Below, piece by piece: positions 22,649-34,318 of a stretch of DNA of 64,000 nt. Origin of the DNA: Vibrio superstes (GTDB lineage: Bacteria > Pseudomonadota > Gammaproteobacteria > Enterobacterales > Vibrionaceae). Under the pieces are notes generated by a model that had not been told where the DNA came from, ran no database searches, and was given only the letters and a program-made list of their open reading frames with translations. The DNA is taken from positions 434,001 through 498,000 of the forward strand of contig NZ_BCUR01000004.1 of NCBI RefSeq assembly GCF_003569005.1. Reading direction: 5' to 3'. Each line of letters begins with the position of its first letter. The first letter of the stretch is position 1. Position numbers and translations under genes: made by a program.

Positions 22649-23566
22649 ATGATTAGGCAGCGTACTTTAAAAGAGATTGTCAAAACAACTGGAGTGGGTC
22701 TGCACTCTGGGCGCAAAGTGACATTAACGCTTCGCCCAGCGGCAACAAACACAGGTGTTATATACCGTAGAACAGATCTAGAACCTGCAGTGGATTTCCC
22801 TGCGGATGCTAACTCTGTGCGCGATACAATGCTTTGTACTGCTCTTGTTAACGATGAAGGCGTGCGTATTTCTACCGTTGAACACTTAAATGCCGCGCTT
22901 GCTGGTATGGGTATCGATAATATTATTATCGAGGTAGATGCACCTGAAATCCCTATTATGGATGGTAGTGCTAGCCCATTCGTATACTTGCTGCAATCGG
23001 CAGGTATCGAGGTGCAAAACGCAGCTAAGCGTTTTATTCGTATCAAGAAACCAGTTCGCGTAGAAGACGGTGATAAGTGGGCAGAGCTTGTTCCTTATGA
23101 CGGTTTCCGCCTGGATTTTGAGATTGAATTCGAACACCCAGCGATCGATTCAGATGAGCAGCATATGCTATTCGATTTCTCTTCGAAGTCATTCGTAAAA
23201 GAGATCTCTCGCGCTCGTACTTTTGGTTTCATGCGTGATATTGAGTACCTTCAGTCTCAAAATCTATGTCTAGGCGGTAGCTTTGACTGTGCAATCGTAT
23301 TGGACGAATACCGAATTCTTAACGAAGACGGCTTACGTTTCTCTAACGAGTTTGTGACTCACAAAGTACTTGATGCTATTGGTGATATGTACATGTGTGG
23401 TTCTCCAATCGTGGGTGAACTGCGTGCATTTAAATCAGGCCATGGCTTGAACAACCAACTTCTTCGTGCAGTACTTGCAGATCAAGAAGCTTGGGAATGG
23501 GCAACCTTCGAAGAAGAAGCAGGCTCACCAGTGGCATTCGCTGAACCAAACATGGTTTTAGCGTAA
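22649..23566 (+). CDS. lpxC: UDP-3-O-acyl-N-acetylglucosamine deacetylase LpxC
   Basis: LpxC is the zinc deacetylase that commits precursor to lipid A synthesis. The 305-aa length matches the family. Zinc and catalytic residues are visible: VEHLNAAL with His79, MDGSASPFV with the catalytic Glu/Asp region, and [12 protein letters not shown] carrying the second zinc His and Asp, then [12 protein letters not shown] with the catalytic His. The tail is [13 protein letters not shown]. Confidence 0.97.
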   Translation: MIRQRTLKEIVKTTGVGLHSGRKVTLTLRPAATNTGVIYRRTDLEPAVDFPADANSVRDTMLCTALVNDEGVRISTVEHLNAALAGMGIDNIIIEVDAPEIPIMDGSASPFVYLLQSAGIEVQNAAKRFIRIKKPVRVEDGDKWAELVPYDGFRLDFEIEFEHPAIDSDEQHMLFDFSSKSFVKEISRARTFGFMRDIEYLQSQNLCLGGSFDCAIVLDEYRILNEDGLRFSNEFVTHKVLDAIGDMYMCGSPIVGELRAFKSGHGLNNQLLRAVLADQEAWEWATFEEEAGSPVAFAEPNMVLA

Positions 23567-23590
23567 TCGCTAATTAGACAGCGTTCTAAT

Positions 23591-23618
23591 AAAAAAGCAG
23601 CCAATGGCTGCTTTTTTT
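23591..23618. terminator. Bidirectional terminator lpxC/dciA
   Basis: AAAAAAGCAGCC and GGCTGCTTTTTTT form a stem with a 3-base loop between the convergent ends of lpxC and dciA. A- and T-runs serve both strands. Confidence 0.88.
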
Positions 23619-23642
23619 GTATCTAATTTTCTAGCTGATAGC

Positions 23643-24098
23643 CTATTTCTCTGCGAGTTTGGCGATATTCTGCAGTCGCTGCCTGATTTTGTCTGGAGCC
23701 ATTTCGGCCAACATATTCAGATTGTCCGCTGTGGCTTGTGATAGCGGAGGACGAGAAAGGGGCTTTTTTTCTGCAACGAACAATTGATCGTTTTTATAGA
23801 GATCGGGACACACCTTTACTTCTATATTTATAAGGCGAGCAAAACCTTGTTGTCTCAATTGAGATAGTAGATACAAACGGTCATAGTTAAGCTTCATCAT
23901 GATCGATGCATTGGCGACCTCTAAGATTAACTGACTACCACGACAATTTGCCACGCGACAATAACGCCTGATTTCCTTTGGTAGCAAATCAAGAATGGTG
24001 TTATTCAACTTATTGATGGTAGCAGCATGCTCTTGGATTGATCCAAGCTTGGTGTTCTTGATAACGTCTTCAGTAAGTGTAGGTCTATGGTCTCGCAC
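23643..24098 (-). CDS. dciA: Replicative helicase loader DciA (DUF721)
   Basis: This 151-aa DUF721 protein matches DciA, the ancestral bacterial loader of the DnaB helicase, which replaces phage-derived DnaC in most bacteria including Vibrio. The N-terminal KH-like domain (~15-110) includes INKLNNTILDLLPKEIRRYC, SQLILEVANASIMMKLNYDR and GFARLINIEVKVCP. A flexible basic tail (KPLSRPPLSQATADNL) follows, of the kind that folds on DnaB. Its position between lpxC and secA replaces enterobacterial secM and is divergent to secA. Confidence 0.87.
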   Translation of the reverse strand: MRDHRPTLTEDVIKNTKLGSIQEHAATINKLNNTILDLLPKEIRRYCRVANCRGSQLILEVANASIMMKLNYDRLYLLSQLRQQGFARLINIEVKVCPDLYKNDQLFVAEKKPLSRPPLSQATADNLNMLAEMAPDKIRQRLQNIAKLAEK

Positions 24099-24273
24099 GG
24101 CTATGCCTTAATGACAGATAACACTATAATTTTATCACGCCTTCGCCTTTGATTCGCTTTATCTTTGGTCAATACAAAGGAAAAAGTAGAAGCTTGTTCA
24201 AACTAAACCAGTTTCTAATGGTGGATAACTTCAAAATTTCATACACTAGAGTGCATTAAATCTAGCTTGAAGC

Positions 24274-24304
24274 TTGAAATTGCTTGCTTTGAACTCAATA
24301 TAAT
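24274..24304 (+). promoter_or_regulatory. Candidate promoter of secA
   Basis: A perfect TATAAT lies at 24299-24304. The best -35 is TTGAAA at 24274-24279 with a long 19-bp spacer. The start would be near 24311, giving a ~70-nt leader that contains the palindrome at 24344-24361. Confidence 0.5.
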
Positions 24305-24343
24305 TAGCACTCGCTTAATAGATAGACAAGCTGAACAAGTATT

Positions 24344-24361
24344 TGGGATCTCGAGATCCCA
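24344..24361 (+). promoter_or_regulatory. 18-bp perfect palindrome in the secA leader
   Basis: The self-complementary sequence TGGGATCTCGAGATCCCA ends 20 bases before the secA ATG. In RNA it can form a short stem (or dimerise). No secM-like arrest peptide gene is found upstream. A translation-control role is inference. Confidence 0.5.
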
Positions 24362-24381
24362 CAACAAGAGAAACGATAACA

Positions 24382-27108
24382 ATGATAACTAAGCTACTGA
24401 CAAAGGTAATTGGCAGTCGAAACGACCGTACTCTTCGCCGTCTTCGTAAGATCGTTAAAGAGATCAATAGCTACGAACCAGATTACGAAAAGCTAAGTGA
24501 CGAAGAACTAAAAGCCAAAACGGTTGAGTTCCGTCAGCGTCTAGAGCAAGGAGAAACTCTAGAGCAGTTGCTACCTCATGCATTTGCAACCGTACGTGAA
24601 GCATCAAAGCGTGTGTACGGCATGCGTCACTTCGACGTGCAGCTGATTGGTGGCATGGTACTGAATAACAGCCAAATCGCAGAGATGCGTACTGGTGAGG
24701 GTAAGACCCTAACGGCAACACTACCGGCATACCTAAACGCCCTAACTGGCAAAGGCGTTCACATCGTTACTGTGAACGACTATTTGGCGAGCCGTGATGC
24801 TGAGACTAACCGTCCACTATTTGAATTCCTTGGAATGACAGTAGGTGTGAATGTGCCAAACATGGCACCTCCAGCGAAGAAAGAAGCTTACCAAGCCGAT
24901 ATCCTATACGGAACAAACAACGAGTTCGGTTTCGATTACCTACGTGACAACATGGCGTTTCGTAGCGAAGACCGCGTGCAACGCGAGCGTTTCTTCGCAG
25001 TAGTGGATGAGGTTGACTCCATCCTAATCGATGAAGCTCGAACTCCGCTTATCATTTCTGGTCCTGCAGAAGACAGTTCAGACCTTTACACTCGCATCAA
25101 CACGCTAATTCCACATCTTGAGATACAAGATAAAGAAGATAGCGAAGAGTATCGTGGTGATGGCCACTACACTCTGGATGAGAAATCTAAGCAAGTTTAC
25201 CTAACCGAGACAGGTCAAGAGTTCGTTGAAGAACTAATGGTTAAGAACGGCCTGATGGAAGAGGGTGACACTCTTTACTCTCCAACTAACATCAGCCTAC
25301 TTCACCACGTGAATGCAGCACTTCGAGCGCATGTATTGTTTGAGCGCAACGTTGATTACATCGTGAACGAAGATGGCGAAGTGGTTATCGTTGATGAGCA
25401 CACAGGTCGTACTATGCCAGGTCGTCGCTGGTCTGAAGGTCTTCATCAAGCGGTTGAAGCAAAAGAAGGCGTTAAGATCCAAAACGAAAACCAGACGTTG
25501 GCATCGATTACCTTCCAGAACTACTTCCGTCTATACGACAAACTATCGGGCATGACAGGTACTGCCGATACTGAAGCATTTGAGTTCCAGTCTATCTACG
25601 GCCTAGAAACAGTGGTTATCCCAACCAATAAGCCTATGGTTCGCAACGATATGCCTGATGTGGTTTATCGTACAGAGGCAGAGAAGTTTGCTGCTATTAT
25701 CGAAGATATCAAAGAGCGTGTAGAGGCGGGACAGCCATCATTGGTGGGTACTGTATCTATCGAAAAATCAGAGCTGCTTTCTAATGCTTTGAAAGACGCG
25801 AAGATCGAGCACAACGTTCTGAATGCGAAATTCCACGAACGGGAAGCAGAAATCGTTGCTGGCGCAGGTATGCCAGGTGCGGTAACTATCGCAACCAACA
25901 TGGCAGGTCGTGGTACCGATATCGTGCTAGGTGGTAACTGGAAAGCGGAAGTTGAAGCGCTAGATAATCCATCTGAAGAGCAAGTAGAGAAGATCAGACA
26001 AGAGTGGAAGCAAGTTCATGACGCTGTACTCGAGTCAGGTGGCTTGCACATCATTGGTACTGAGCGTCACGAATCTCGTCGTATCGACAACCAGCTACGT
26101 GGTCGTTCTGGTCGTCAGGGTGATGCAGGTTCATCTCGCTTCTACCTATCAATGGAAGATTCATTGCTACGTATCTTTACTTCAGAGCGTATGGCTGGCT
26201 TGATTCAGTCTGGTATGGACGAAGGTGAAGCTATCGAGAGCAAGATGCTTTCTCGCTCTATTGAAAAGGCACAACGTAAAGTTGAAGGCCGCAACTTTGA
26301 TATTCGTAAGCAGCTACTTGAGTACGATGATGTTGCCAACGACCAACGTAAAGTGGTTTACGAGTTGCGCGATGAGTTGATGGAAGTTGACGATATCAGC
26401 GTGATGATTGAACAAAACCGTGAAGATGTGGTTGAAAGCACAATCAACGAATACATTCCGCCTCAGTCTCTAGAAGAGATGTGGGACATCGAGGGCCTAG
26501 AGAAGCGTATGAAGTCAGATTTCGATCTAGACCTATCAATTCAAACTTGGCTAGACGAAGATGACAAGCTTTATGAAGAAGCATTGCGTGAGAAGATCCT
26601 GAACACTGCAGTTGAAGTGTACAAGCAGAAAGAAGAAGTGGTTGGCGCATCTGTGCTACGTAACTTTGAAAAATCTGTCATGTTGCAGTCTCTTGATGGA
26701 CTTTGGAAAGAGCACTTGGCGGCGATGGATCACCTACGTCAGGGTATCCACCTACGTGGCTATGCACAGAAGAACCCGAAACAAGAATATAAGCGTGAAT
26801 CATTTGAGTTGTTTGAAGGCCTGCTAGAAACCCTTAAAACAGACGTAATTACTATCCTTAGTAAGGTTCGAGTACAGCAGCAAGAAGAAGTTGAGCGTAT
26901 GGAAGCTCAACGTCAAGCTCAAGCGGAAGCGGCTGCACGTATGGCGCAAGCTCAGCATCAAACAGCTGAAAGCCAGTTGGCGGATGATGAGCAGTCTGAA
27001 GCTGCGGGTCAAACCCCAGTTCGCAATGAACAAAAGGTTGGTCGCAACGAACCTTGCCCATGTGGTTCTGGTAAGAAGTACAAGCAGTGTCACGGTAAAA
27101 TTGCTTAA
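24382..27108 (+). CDS. secA: Preprotein translocase ATPase SecA
   Basis: SecA drives protein export through SecYEG. I chose the ATG at 24382 ([16 protein letters not shown]), matching the family N-terminus; a frame-open upstream start at 24343 would add 13 unrelated residues. The 908-aa protein has Walker [18 protein letters not shown] (~103-119), the DEAD-type [45 protein letters not shown] and [16 protein letters not shown]. The C-terminal zinc/SecB-binding tail is [14 protein letters not shown]. Confidence 0.98.
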   Translation: MITKLLTKVIGSRNDRTLRRLRKIVKEINSYEPDYEKLSDEELKAKTVEFRQRLEQGETLEQLLPHAFATVREASKRVYGMRHFDVQLIGGMVLNNSQIAEMRTGEGKTLTATLPAYLNALTGKGVHIVTVNDYLASRDAETNRPLFEFLGMTVGVNVPNMAPPAKKEAYQADILYGTNNEFGFDYLRDNMAFRSEDRVQRERFFAVVDEVDSILIDEARTPLIISGPAEDSSDLYTRINTLIPHLEIQDKEDSEEYRGDGHYTLDEKSKQVYLTETGQEFVEELMVKNGLMEEGDTLYSPTNISLLHHVNAALRAHVLFERNVDYIVNEDGEVVIVDEHTGRTMPGRRWSEGLHQAVEAKEGVKIQNENQTLASITFQNYFRLYDKLSGMTGTADTEAFEFQSIYGLETVVIPTNKPMVRNDMPDVVYRTEAEKFAAIIEDIKERVEAGQPSLVGTVSIEKSELLSNALKDAKIEHNVLNAKFHEREAEIVAGAGMPGAVTIATNMAGRGTDIVLGGNWKAEVEALDNPSEEQVEKIRQEWKQVHDAVLESGGLHIIGTERHESRRIDNQLRGRSGRQGDAGSSRFYLSMEDSLLRIFTSERMAGLIQSGMDEGEAIESKMLSRSIEKAQRKVEGRNFDIRKQLLEYDDVANDQRKVVYELRDELMEVDDISVMIEQNREDVVESTINEYIPPQSLEEMWDIEGLEKRMKSDFDLDLSIQTWLDEDDKLYEEALREKILNTAVEVYKQKEEVVGASVLRNFEKSVMLQSLDGLWKEHLAAMDHLRQGIHLRGYAQKNPKQEYKRESFELFEGLLETLKTDVITILSKVRVQQQEEVERMEAQRQAQAEAAARMAQAQHQTAESQLADDEQSEAAGQTPVRNEQKVGRNEPCPCGSGKKYKQCHGKIA

Positions 27109-27140
27109 TTATTCAATTAGGTAATTACGGATACACTAAG

Positions 27141-27167
27141 AAGAGTCGCGTTAGCGGCTCTTTTTTT
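27141..27167 (+). terminator. Terminator after secA
   Basis: AAGAGTCGC and GCGGCTCTT (one G-U-type mismatch) form a stem with a 4-base loop, followed by seven T. Some readthrough into mutT is likely, since mutT starts 19 bp later without an obvious promoter. Confidence 0.8.
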
Positions 27168-27185
27168 GCCTGAAAAGGAGAGTAA

Positions 27186-27593
27186 ATGAAAAGAGTACAT
27201 ATCGTCGCTGGAATCATTTTTAATCCAGAAAAGACTCAAGTTTATATAACAAAGCGCCCTGATAACGCCCATAAAGGCAGCTTCTGGGAGTTTCCTGGTG
27301 GAAAAGTAGAAGATAGTGAATCTGTTAGTGACGCAATAGAAAGAGAACTGTTCGAAGAGATCGGTATTCAAGGTTTACACAGTGAGTCATTCCAGCATTT
27401 TGATTTTGATTATTCAGACAAGTCGCTGAGTTTTGATTTCTTGTTGATCCACAGCTTTGAAGGCGAGCCTTATGGCAAAGAAGGGCAACTAGGTCAATGG
27501 GTCGCTGTGCCGGACCTAGCCAATTACGCCTTCCCAGAAGCAAACGTTCCAGTAGTGGAAGCGGTGATCCAACACTTTTGCGATGAAATGTGA
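27186..27593 (+). CDS. mutT: 8-oxo-dGTP diphosphatase MutT (Nudix)
   Basis: MutT hydrolyses 8-oxo-dGTP and prevents A:T to C:G transversions. The 135-aa protein has the Nudix box G-x5-E-x7-RELFEEIGI starting at GGKVEDSES (~38), plus the start VHIVAGIIFNPEKTQVYITKRP. The usual 129-132 aa length fits. A good AAGGAGAG ribosome site precedes the ATG. The secA-mutT order is the same as in E. coli. Confidence 0.93.
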   Translation: MKRVHIVAGIIFNPEKTQVYITKRPDNAHKGSFWEFPGGKVEDSESVSDAIERELFEEIGIQGLHSESFQHFDFDYSDKSLSFDFLLIHSFEGEPYGKEGQLGQWVAVPDLANYAFPEANVPVVEAVIQHFCDEM

Positions 27594-28473
<880 letters not shown>

Positions 28474-28475
<2 letters not shown>

Positions 28476-28506
28476 AAAAACGCCAGCATTTGCTGGCGTT
28501 TTTTTT
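28474..28506 (+). terminator. Terminator of dapB
   Basis: AAAAAACGCCAGCA / TGCTGGCGTTTTTT is a perfect stem with a minimal loop and a long T-run directly after the stop codon. Confidence 0.93.
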
Positions 28507-28605
28507 GTTTGAAATTTACGGCCACTTATAAGCGAGTTTTTATAAGGTTTAGTGTTTATTTTGGTTGTTTCGTATGAAATCAGTATCGAGATTGGTGTTT
28601 TTAGT

Positions 28606-28625
28606 GGTTAACTGTCCAGGTTAAC
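28606..28625. repeat. Direct repeat GGTTAAC in the carA upstream region
   Basis: GGTTAAC occurs at 28606-28612 and 28619-28625, 13 bp apart start to start. Each copy contains the self-complementary GTTAAC. The repeat is about 180 bp upstream of the carAB promoter, in the 459-bp gap between dapB and carA. That gap otherwise shows only AT-rich sequence and the promoter. A protein-binding role is inference. Confidence 0.35.
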
Positions 28626-28799
28626 GTTTGCTATTTTTTTTGGATCGCATTTTTACAGCGATGTGAGCAAAATCAGAGCAACGGGTAAAGCTTCTGCTGT
28701 TTTTACACTAATAAAGTAGGGTTAAGTTTAAGTTTTACCGGTTTCATATTATAAATTACATATGATAGTTAAAAAGTTTAGTTTTTATTCGTCATTTAT

Positions 28800-28828
28800 T
28801 TGACAATTTTGCGCTGCATCTTTAAAAT
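28800..28828 (+). promoter_or_regulatory. Sigma70 promoter of carAB
   Basis: A perfect TTGACA (28800-28805), 17-bp spacer and TAAAAT (28823-28828) give a start near 28835 and a ~100-nt leader. ArgR-type boxes were looked for near the promoter and leader; only weak half-matches such as GCATATTTATTTG (28909-28921) were seen. Confidence 0.75.
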
Positions 28829-28934
28829 GCCGCCAATTTGTCTGAGTTCAGCAAATGTGATCTGTCTCTACATAGAGTCAGGTACTTGAAATTTAATTTA
28901 TTAATTTCGCATATTTATTTGTTTGGAGGTTGTC

Positions 28935-30074
28935 TTGAATAAGCCAGCAATATTGGTCCTTGAAGATGGGACTGTGTTCCGTGGTGTAGCGATTGGAGCT
29001 GAAGGCTCTGCCGTTGGAGAAGTTGTTTTTAATACCTCGATGACGGGGTACCAAGAAATTCTTACTGATCCTTCCTATTCTCAACAGATCGTTACTCTTA
29101 CTTACCCTCACATTGGCAACACCGGAACCAATTCCGAAGATGAAGAATCTACTTCAATTCACGCTCAAGGCCTTGTGATTCGCGATCTCCCTCTTATAGC
29201 TTCTAACTTCCGCAACGAACAAACCCTTTCTGATTACCTTAAGTCTCAAAACATTGTCGGCATTGCAGACATCGATACGCGTAAACTAACTCGTATTCTA
29301 CGTGAGAAAGGTGCACAGAACGGTTGTGTTGTTGCTGGTAACAACCTTGACGAAGCTCTAGCGCTAGCTAAAGCAAAAGAATTCCCTGGCCTAAAAGGAA
29401 TGGATCTTGCGAAAGAGGTTACAACAAAAGAAGCGTACCAATGGAAACAAGGTTCGTGGACGCTCACGGGTGGTCTTCCAGAAGCGAAAGATGACTCAGA
29501 ACTGCCATATCACGTTGTTGCCTACGACTTCGGTGCAAAGCGCAACATCCTGCGCATGCTCGTTGACCGTGGCTGCCGCCTAACCGTCGTTCCAGCTGAA
29601 ACCTCAGCGGAAGAAGTACTGGCAATGAATCCAGATGGCGTTTTCCTTTCGAATGGCCCTGGTGACCCAGCACCGTGTACTTACGCAATTGAAGCAACAC
29701 AGACTTTCCTAGACAAAGGCTTACCTATTTTCGGCATCTGCCTTGGTCACCAAATCCTAGCTTTGGCTTCTGGTGCTAAAACAGTGAAGATGAAGTTTGG
29801 TCACCACGGTGCCAACCATCCTGTTAAAGACCTAGATCGCGATGTAGTGATGATTACTTCTCAGAACCACGGCTTTGCTGCTGATGAAGAAACATTGCCT
29901 GCTAACTTACGCGCAACACACAAGTCGCTATTTGATGGTTCTTTGCAAGGTATTCACCGCACAGATAAACCAGCATTCAGCTTCCAAGGTCACCCAGAAG
30001 CGAGCCCAGGTCCACATGACGCAGCTCCACTATTCGACCATTTCATTGACCTGATTAAAGAACACAAAGCGTAA
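28935..30074 (+). CDS. carA: Carbamoyl-phosphate synthase small subunit CarA
   Basis: CarA is the glutaminase subunit that feeds ammonia to CarB for arginine and pyrimidine synthesis. The start is the TTG at 28935 ([15 protein letters not shown]) with GGAGG 5 bases upstream; a TTG at 28923 would overlap that ribosome site. The 379-aa protein has the N-terminal CarA domain and a class I amidotransferase domain: nucleophile Cys269 in [12 protein letters not shown], and [10 protein letters not shown] with the catalytic His and Glu. carB follows after 16 bp. Confidence 0.96.
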   Translation: MNKPAILVLEDGTVFRGVAIGAEGSAVGEVVFNTSMTGYQEILTDPSYSQQIVTLTYPHIGNTGTNSEDEESTSIHAQGLVIRDLPLIASNFRNEQTLSDYLKSQNIVGIADIDTRKLTRILREKGAQNGCVVAGNNLDEALALAKAKEFPGLKGMDLAKEVTTKEAYQWKQGSWTLTGGLPEAKDDSELPYHVVAYDFGAKRNILRMLVDRGCRLTVVPAETSAEEVLAMNPDGVFLSNGPGDPAPCTYAIEATQTFLDKGLPIFGICLGHQILALASGAKTVKMKFGHHGANHPVKDLDRDVVMITSQNHGFAADEETLPANLRATHKSLFDGSLQGIHRTDKPAFSFQGHPEASPGPHDAAPLFDHFIDLIKEHKA

Positions 30075-30090
30075 GTTGGAGTAGAGAAAA

Positions 30091-33000
30091 ATGCCAAAAC
30101 GTAATGACATTAAAAGCATTCTGATTCTAGGTGCTGGCCCGATCGTAATCGGTCAGGCGTGTGAGTTTGACTACTCTGGCGCACAAGCGTGTAAAGCACT
30201 TCGTGAAGAAGGCTATCGAGTAATCTTAGTTAACTCAAACCCAGCAACTATCATGACTGACCCGGACATGGCCGATGCAACATACATCGAACCAATCCAG
30301 TGGGAAGTAGTACGTAACATCATCGCTAAAGAGCGCCCAGATGCAGTCCTACCTACTATGGGTGGCCAGACCGCGCTTAACTGTGCACTAGACCTTGAAA
30401 AGCACGGCGTTCTTGAAGAGTTCGGTGTAGAGATGATTGGTGCAACGGCTGATGCGATTGATAAAGCAGAAGACCGCTCTCGCTTTGATAAAGCGATGAA
30501 ATCAATCGGACTTGAGTGTCCAACTGCTGATACTGCAAAAACTATGGAAGAAGCTTACAAAGTTTTAGACATGGTTGGCTTCCCTTGTATCATTCGTCCA
30601 TCGTTCACTATGGGCGGTACGGGTGGCGGTATCGCGTACAACAAAGAAGAATTTGAAGACATCTGTCGTCGTGGTTTGGACCTATCTCCGACTAACGAGC
30701 TTCTTATCGATGAATCTCTTATCGGTTGGAAAGAGTACGAGATGGAAGTGGTTCGCGACAAAGCGGATAACTGCATCATCGTGTGTGCGATTGAAAACTT
30801 TGACCCTATGGGTATCCACACCGGTGACTCAATCACAGTAGCACCAGCTCAGACCCTAACGGATAAAGAATACCAATTGATGCGTAATGCGTCTCTTGCA
30901 GTACTTCGTGAGATTGGTGTAGAGACAGGTGGCTCAAACGTACAGTTTGGTATCAACCCGAAAGATGGCCGTATGGTTATCATCGAGATGAACCCACGTG
31001 TATCTCGTTCTTCAGCTCTAGCTTCTAAAGCAACAGGTTTCCCAATCGCTAAGATTGCAGCGAAATTGGCTGTGGGTTATACCCTAGATGAGCTACAAAA
31101 CGACATCACTGGCGGTGCAACGCCAGCATCATTCGAACCAACAATCGACTACGTAGTTACTAAGATTCCTCGCTTTAACTTCGAGAAATTTGCAGGTGCT
31201 AACGACCGTCTAACCACACAGATGAAGTCTGTTGGTGAAGTGATGGCTATCGGCCGTAACCAACAAGAATCTCTACAGAAAGCACTGCGTGGCCTAGAAG
31301 TTGGCGCGACGGGTTTTGATGAGATGGTTGACCTAGATGCACCTGATGCCCTGACTAAGATTCGTCATGAGCTGAAAGAAGCAGGCGCTGAGCGTATTTG
31401 GTATGTAGCGGATGCATTCCGTGCCGGTATGTCTGTAGATGGTGTATTTAACCTGACACAAATCGACCGTTGGTTCCTAGTTCAAATTGAAGACCTAGTA
31501 AACCTAGAGCAACAAGTTAAGGCAAACGGCTTTGCTGGTCTTAATAAAGATGCTCTAAACCAATTGAAGCGCAAAGGCTTTGCTGACGCTCGCCTATCTA
31601 AGCTTCTTGGTGTATCTGAAAGCGAGATTCGTCGCTTGCGCGACCAGTACGATATCCACCCTGTTTATAAGCGTGTTGATACCTGTGCTGCGGAGTTCTC
31701 ATCTGATACTGCTTACATGTACTCATCTTACGATGACGAATGTGAAGCGAACCCAACAGACAAAGACAAGATCATGATCTTAGGTGGCGGTCCAAACCGT
31801 ATCGGCCAAGGTATTGAATTTGATTACTGTTGTGTACACGCATCTCTAGCACTGCGTGAAGATGGTTATGAAACCATCATGGTTAACTGTAACCCAGAGA
31901 CTGTTTCTACAGACTACGATACATCTGACCGTCTGTACTTCGAACCAGTAACTCTGGAAGACGTACTAGCAATCGCTCGTGTTGAGAAACCAAAAGGCGT
32001 TATCGTTCAGTACGGTGGTCAAACACCACTTAAACTGGCTCGTGCTCTTGAAGCTGCTGGCGTACCAATCATAGGTACTAGCCCAGACGCTATCGACCGC
32101 GCAGAAGACCGTGAGCGTTTCCAAGTTGCTGTAGACCGTCTAGGCCTACTTCAACCAGAGAATGCGACAGTAACAACCATGGAGCAAGCGGTAGAGAAAT
32201 CTCGCGAAATCGGCTTCCCACTTGTTGTACGTCCTTCTTACGTACTAGGTGGTCGTGCGATGGAAATCGTATACGACGAGCAAGACCTACGTCGCTACTT
32301 CAACGAAGCAGTAAGCGTATCAAACGAATCCCCAGTACTACTTGATAGCTTCCTAGATGATGCTGTTGAAGTAGACGTGGATGCCATCTGTGATGGTGAG
32401 CGCGTTGTTATCGGCGGTATCATGGAGCACATCGAGCAAGCGGGTGTTCACTCTGGTGACTCAGCATGTTCTCTTCCTGCATACACGCTAAGCCAAGAAA
32501 TCCAAGACGTAATGCGTGAGCAAGTTGAAAAGCTAGCGTTCGAGTTGGGTGTTCGCGGCCTTATGAACACGCAGTTTGCGGTTAAGAACAATGAAGTGTA
32601 CCTAATCGAGGTTAACCCTCGTGCAGCACGTACCGTTCCATTCGTATCTAAAGCAACTGGCGCACCAATCGCTAAGATTGCAGCGCGTGTTATGGCGGGT
32701 CAATCTTTAGAGTCTCAAGGCTTTACTAAAGAAATCATCCCACCTTACTACTCAGTGAAGGAAGTGGTACTGCCATTCAACAAATTCCCTGGCGTTGACC
32801 CACTATTAGGCCCAGAAATGCGCTCTACTGGTGAGGTTATGGGTGTTGGTGCAACGTTTGCAGAGGCTTACGCTAAAGCTGAACTGGGTTGTGGCAATGT
32901 TTACCCTGAAGGTGGCCGTGCGCTTCTTTCTGTTCGTGAAGGTGACAAAGAGCGTGTCGTTGACCTAGCCTCTAAGCTAACTAAGCTTGGCTACCAATTA

Positions 33001-33321
33001 GACGCTACTCACGGCACTGCAGTGATCCTTGGTGAAGCTGGTATTAACCCGCGTCTAGTGAACAAGGTACACGAAGGCCGTCCTCATATTCTTGACCGTA
33101 TCAAGAACAATGAGTACACCTACATCGTGAACACTGCAGCTGGCCGTCAAGCGATTGAAGACTCTAAGGTACTTCGTCGTGGCGCTCTAGCTGAGAAGGT
33201 GAACTACACTACAACGCTAAACGCAGCATTTGCTACTTGCATGGGTCACACTGCGGACGCTAAGACTAGCGTAACGTCAGTACAAGAACTGCATGCAAAG
33301 GTTAAATCTAGCCTAGCGTAA
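30091..33321 (+). CDS. carB: Carbamoyl-phosphate synthase large subunit CarB
   Basis: CarB makes carbamoyl phosphate from bicarbonate, ammonia and two ATP. The 1076-aa protein contains two homologous ATP-grasp halves: N-half with [20 protein letters not shown] and [16 protein letters not shown], and C-half with [19 protein letters not shown] and [16 protein letters not shown]. The allosteric MGS-like domain occupies the last ~140 residues. The length matches E. coli (1073). Confidence 0.98.
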   Translation: MPKRNDIKSILILGAGPIVIGQACEFDYSGAQACKALREEGYRVILVNSNPATIMTDPDMADATYIEPIQWEVVRNIIAKERPDAVLPTMGGQTALNCALDLEKHGVLEEFGVEMIGATADAIDKAEDRSRFDKAMKSIGLECPTADTAKTMEEAYKVLDMVGFPCIIRPSFTMGGTGGGIAYNKEEFEDICRRGLDLSPTNELLIDESLIGWKEYEMEVVRDKADNCIIVCAIENFDPMGIHTGDSITVAPAQTLTDKEYQLMRNASLAVLREIGVETGGSNVQFGINPKDGRMVIIEMNPRVSRSSALASKATGFPIAKIAAKLAVGYTLDELQNDITGGATPASFEPTIDYVVTKIPRFNFEKFAGANDRLTTQMKSVGEVMAIGRNQQESLQKALRGLEVGATGFDEMVDLDAPDALTKIRHELKEAGAERIWYVADAFRAGMSVDGVFNLTQIDRWFLVQIEDLVNLEQQVKANGFAGLNKDALNQLKRKGFADARLSKLLGVSESEIRRLRDQYDIHPVYKRVDTCAAEFSSDTAYMYSSYDDECEANPTDKDKIMILGGGPNRIGQGIEFDYCCVHASLALREDGYETIMVNCNPETVSTDYDTSDRLYFEPVTLEDVLAIARVEKPKGVIVQYGGQTPLKLARALEAAGVPIIGTSPDAIDRAEDRERFQVAVDRLGLLQPENATVTTMEQAVEKSREIGFPLVVRPSYVLGGRAMEIVYDEQDLRRYFNEAVSVSNESPVLLDSFLDDAVEVDVDAICDGERVVIGGIMEHIEQAGVHSGDSACSLPAYTLSQEIQDVMREQVEKLAFELGVRGLMNTQFAVKNNEVYLIEVNPRAARTVPFVSKATGAPIAKIAARVMAGQSLESQGFTKEIIPPYYSVKEVVLPFNKFPGVDPLLGPEMRSTGEVMGVGATFAEAYAKAELGCGNVYPEGGRALLSVREGDKERVVDLASKLTKLGYQLDATHGTAVILGEAGINPRLVNKVHEGRPHILDRIKNNEYTYIVNTAAGRQAIEDSKVLRRGALAEKVNYTTTLNAAFATCMGHTADAKTSVTSVQELHAKVKSSLA

Positions 33322-33342
33322 CAACGATTTAAAAATAATAAA

Positions 33343-33403
33343 TAGGCGGGGGTATAGCCTCCGCCATGACAACCTCATTTGCCCGCTTTATGCGGGCTTT
33401 TTT
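33343..33403 (+). terminator. Tandem hairpins after carB
   Basis: A first stem pairs GGCGGGG (33343-33349) with CCTCCGCC a few bases on. A second, GCCCGC / GCGGGC at 33381-33397, is followed by a T-run to 33403. The second is the likely terminator. Confidence 0.8.
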
Positions 33404-33462
33404 CTGTTTGTCGCTTGTTAATTGATGAATTTTTGGAATGAGTTGCTTGCGCAGAATTCGCT

Positions 33463-33482
33463 ATTGTGACGTTAGTCACAAT
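33463..33482 (+). promoter_or_regulatory. CRP-type binding site upstream of the permease gene
   Basis: A 20-bp perfect palindrome with 8-bp arms contains TGTGA (33465-33469), N6, TCACA (33476-33480), the full CRP core. A -10-like CATTAT sits at 33501-33506, so the site would be centred about 41 bp before the start, the class II activator position. No -35 hexamer is needed in such promoters. Confidence 0.65.
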
Positions 33483-33523
33483 GATACTGTAGCGCCCTAA
33501 CATTATCAGATGGTCCCCTATAC

Positions 33524-34318
33524 ATGGAAGTCAGCTTCGAGGTTCTTACATTTCTATTTTTTGTTGCCGGCATAGCGGGGTTTATCGATGCTATGGCAGG
33601 TGGTGGCGGACTTTTGACACTACCTGCTCTATTGGCAGCAGGTGTACCCCCAACGCAAGCCCTTGCCACGAATAAGCTTCAGAGCTCATTTGGCAGTTTC
33701 TCTGCCAGCTTTTATTTTGTTCGTAACGGTCTGGTTAACCTAAAAGAGATGCGCCTTGCGATTGGGTGTACCTTTGTTGGTGCGGCAATCGGCGCTGAAG
33801 CAGTACAGTATATTGATGCTAGTCTTCTAACCAGTCTTATCCCTGCGCTACTGATTTTGATTTCTCTGTACTTTTTATTGGCACCGCAGACGCGTGAATC
33901 TACCGGTAAGCAGACGATGTCTGAGGCGATGTTTGCCTTAATGATCGGCGGTGGCGTTGGCTTTTATGATGGTTTCTTCGGACCTGGCACAGGATCAATC
34001 TTTACGGTTTGCTTTGTGGCTATTGGGCACTTCTCATTAGTGGATGCGACCGCTAGAACCAAGGTATTGAACTTTACCTCAAATATTGCCGCGCTGACCT
34101 TCTTTATTTTAGCGGGTCTGCCTATTTGGGAAATAGGACTGGTTATGGCTGTTGGCGGATTTATCGGTGCTCGATTTGGCGCTAAGGTGGTGGTATCCAA
34201 GGGGCAAAAATGGATTCGCCCATTGGTGATCTTTATGTCAATGACGATGGCTCTGAAGCTGCTCTGGGAACAGCATCAGCAATGGTTTCAATCAGTGTTT
34301 TCACTCTTTCATTTTTAA
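33524..34318 (+). CDS. yfcA: TauE/SafE (TSUP) family membrane permease, YfcA-like
   Basis: This 264-aa polytopic protein belongs to the sulfite-exporter TauE/SafE (DUF81) family, whose members move small organic anions or sulfur compounds; the substrate here is unknown. About eight membrane segments are visible, with the family repeats GFIDAMAGGGGLLTLPALLA and GFYDGFFGPGTGS, and LATNKLQSSFGS. It aligns well by eye with E. coli YfcA. There is no Shine-Dalgarno and the predicted leader is very short. Its last 86 bp overlap the convergent LysR gene. Confidence 0.87.
   Translation: MEVSFEVLTFLFFVAGIAGFIDAMAGGGGLLTLPALLAAGVPPTQALATNKLQSSFGSFSASFYFVRNGLVNLKEMRLAIGCTFVGAAIGAEAVQYIDASLLTSLIPALLILISLYFLLAPQTRESTGKQTMSEAMFALMIGGGVGFYDGFFGPGTGSIFTVCFVAIGHFSLVDATARTKVLNFTSNIAALTFFILAGLPIWEIGLVMAVGGFIGARFGAKVVVSKGQKWIRPLVIFMSMTMALKLLWEQHQQWFQSVFSLFHF

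Noticed and set aside
24112..24153. 13-codon frame upstream of secA as a secM-like arrest peptide
   Set aside because: Too short, no signal peptide or arrest motif, and upstream of the predicted secA promoter.
33343..33370. First hairpin after carB as an independent regulatory element
   Set aside because: It is directly followed by a canonical terminator and is most simply part of a tandem terminator.
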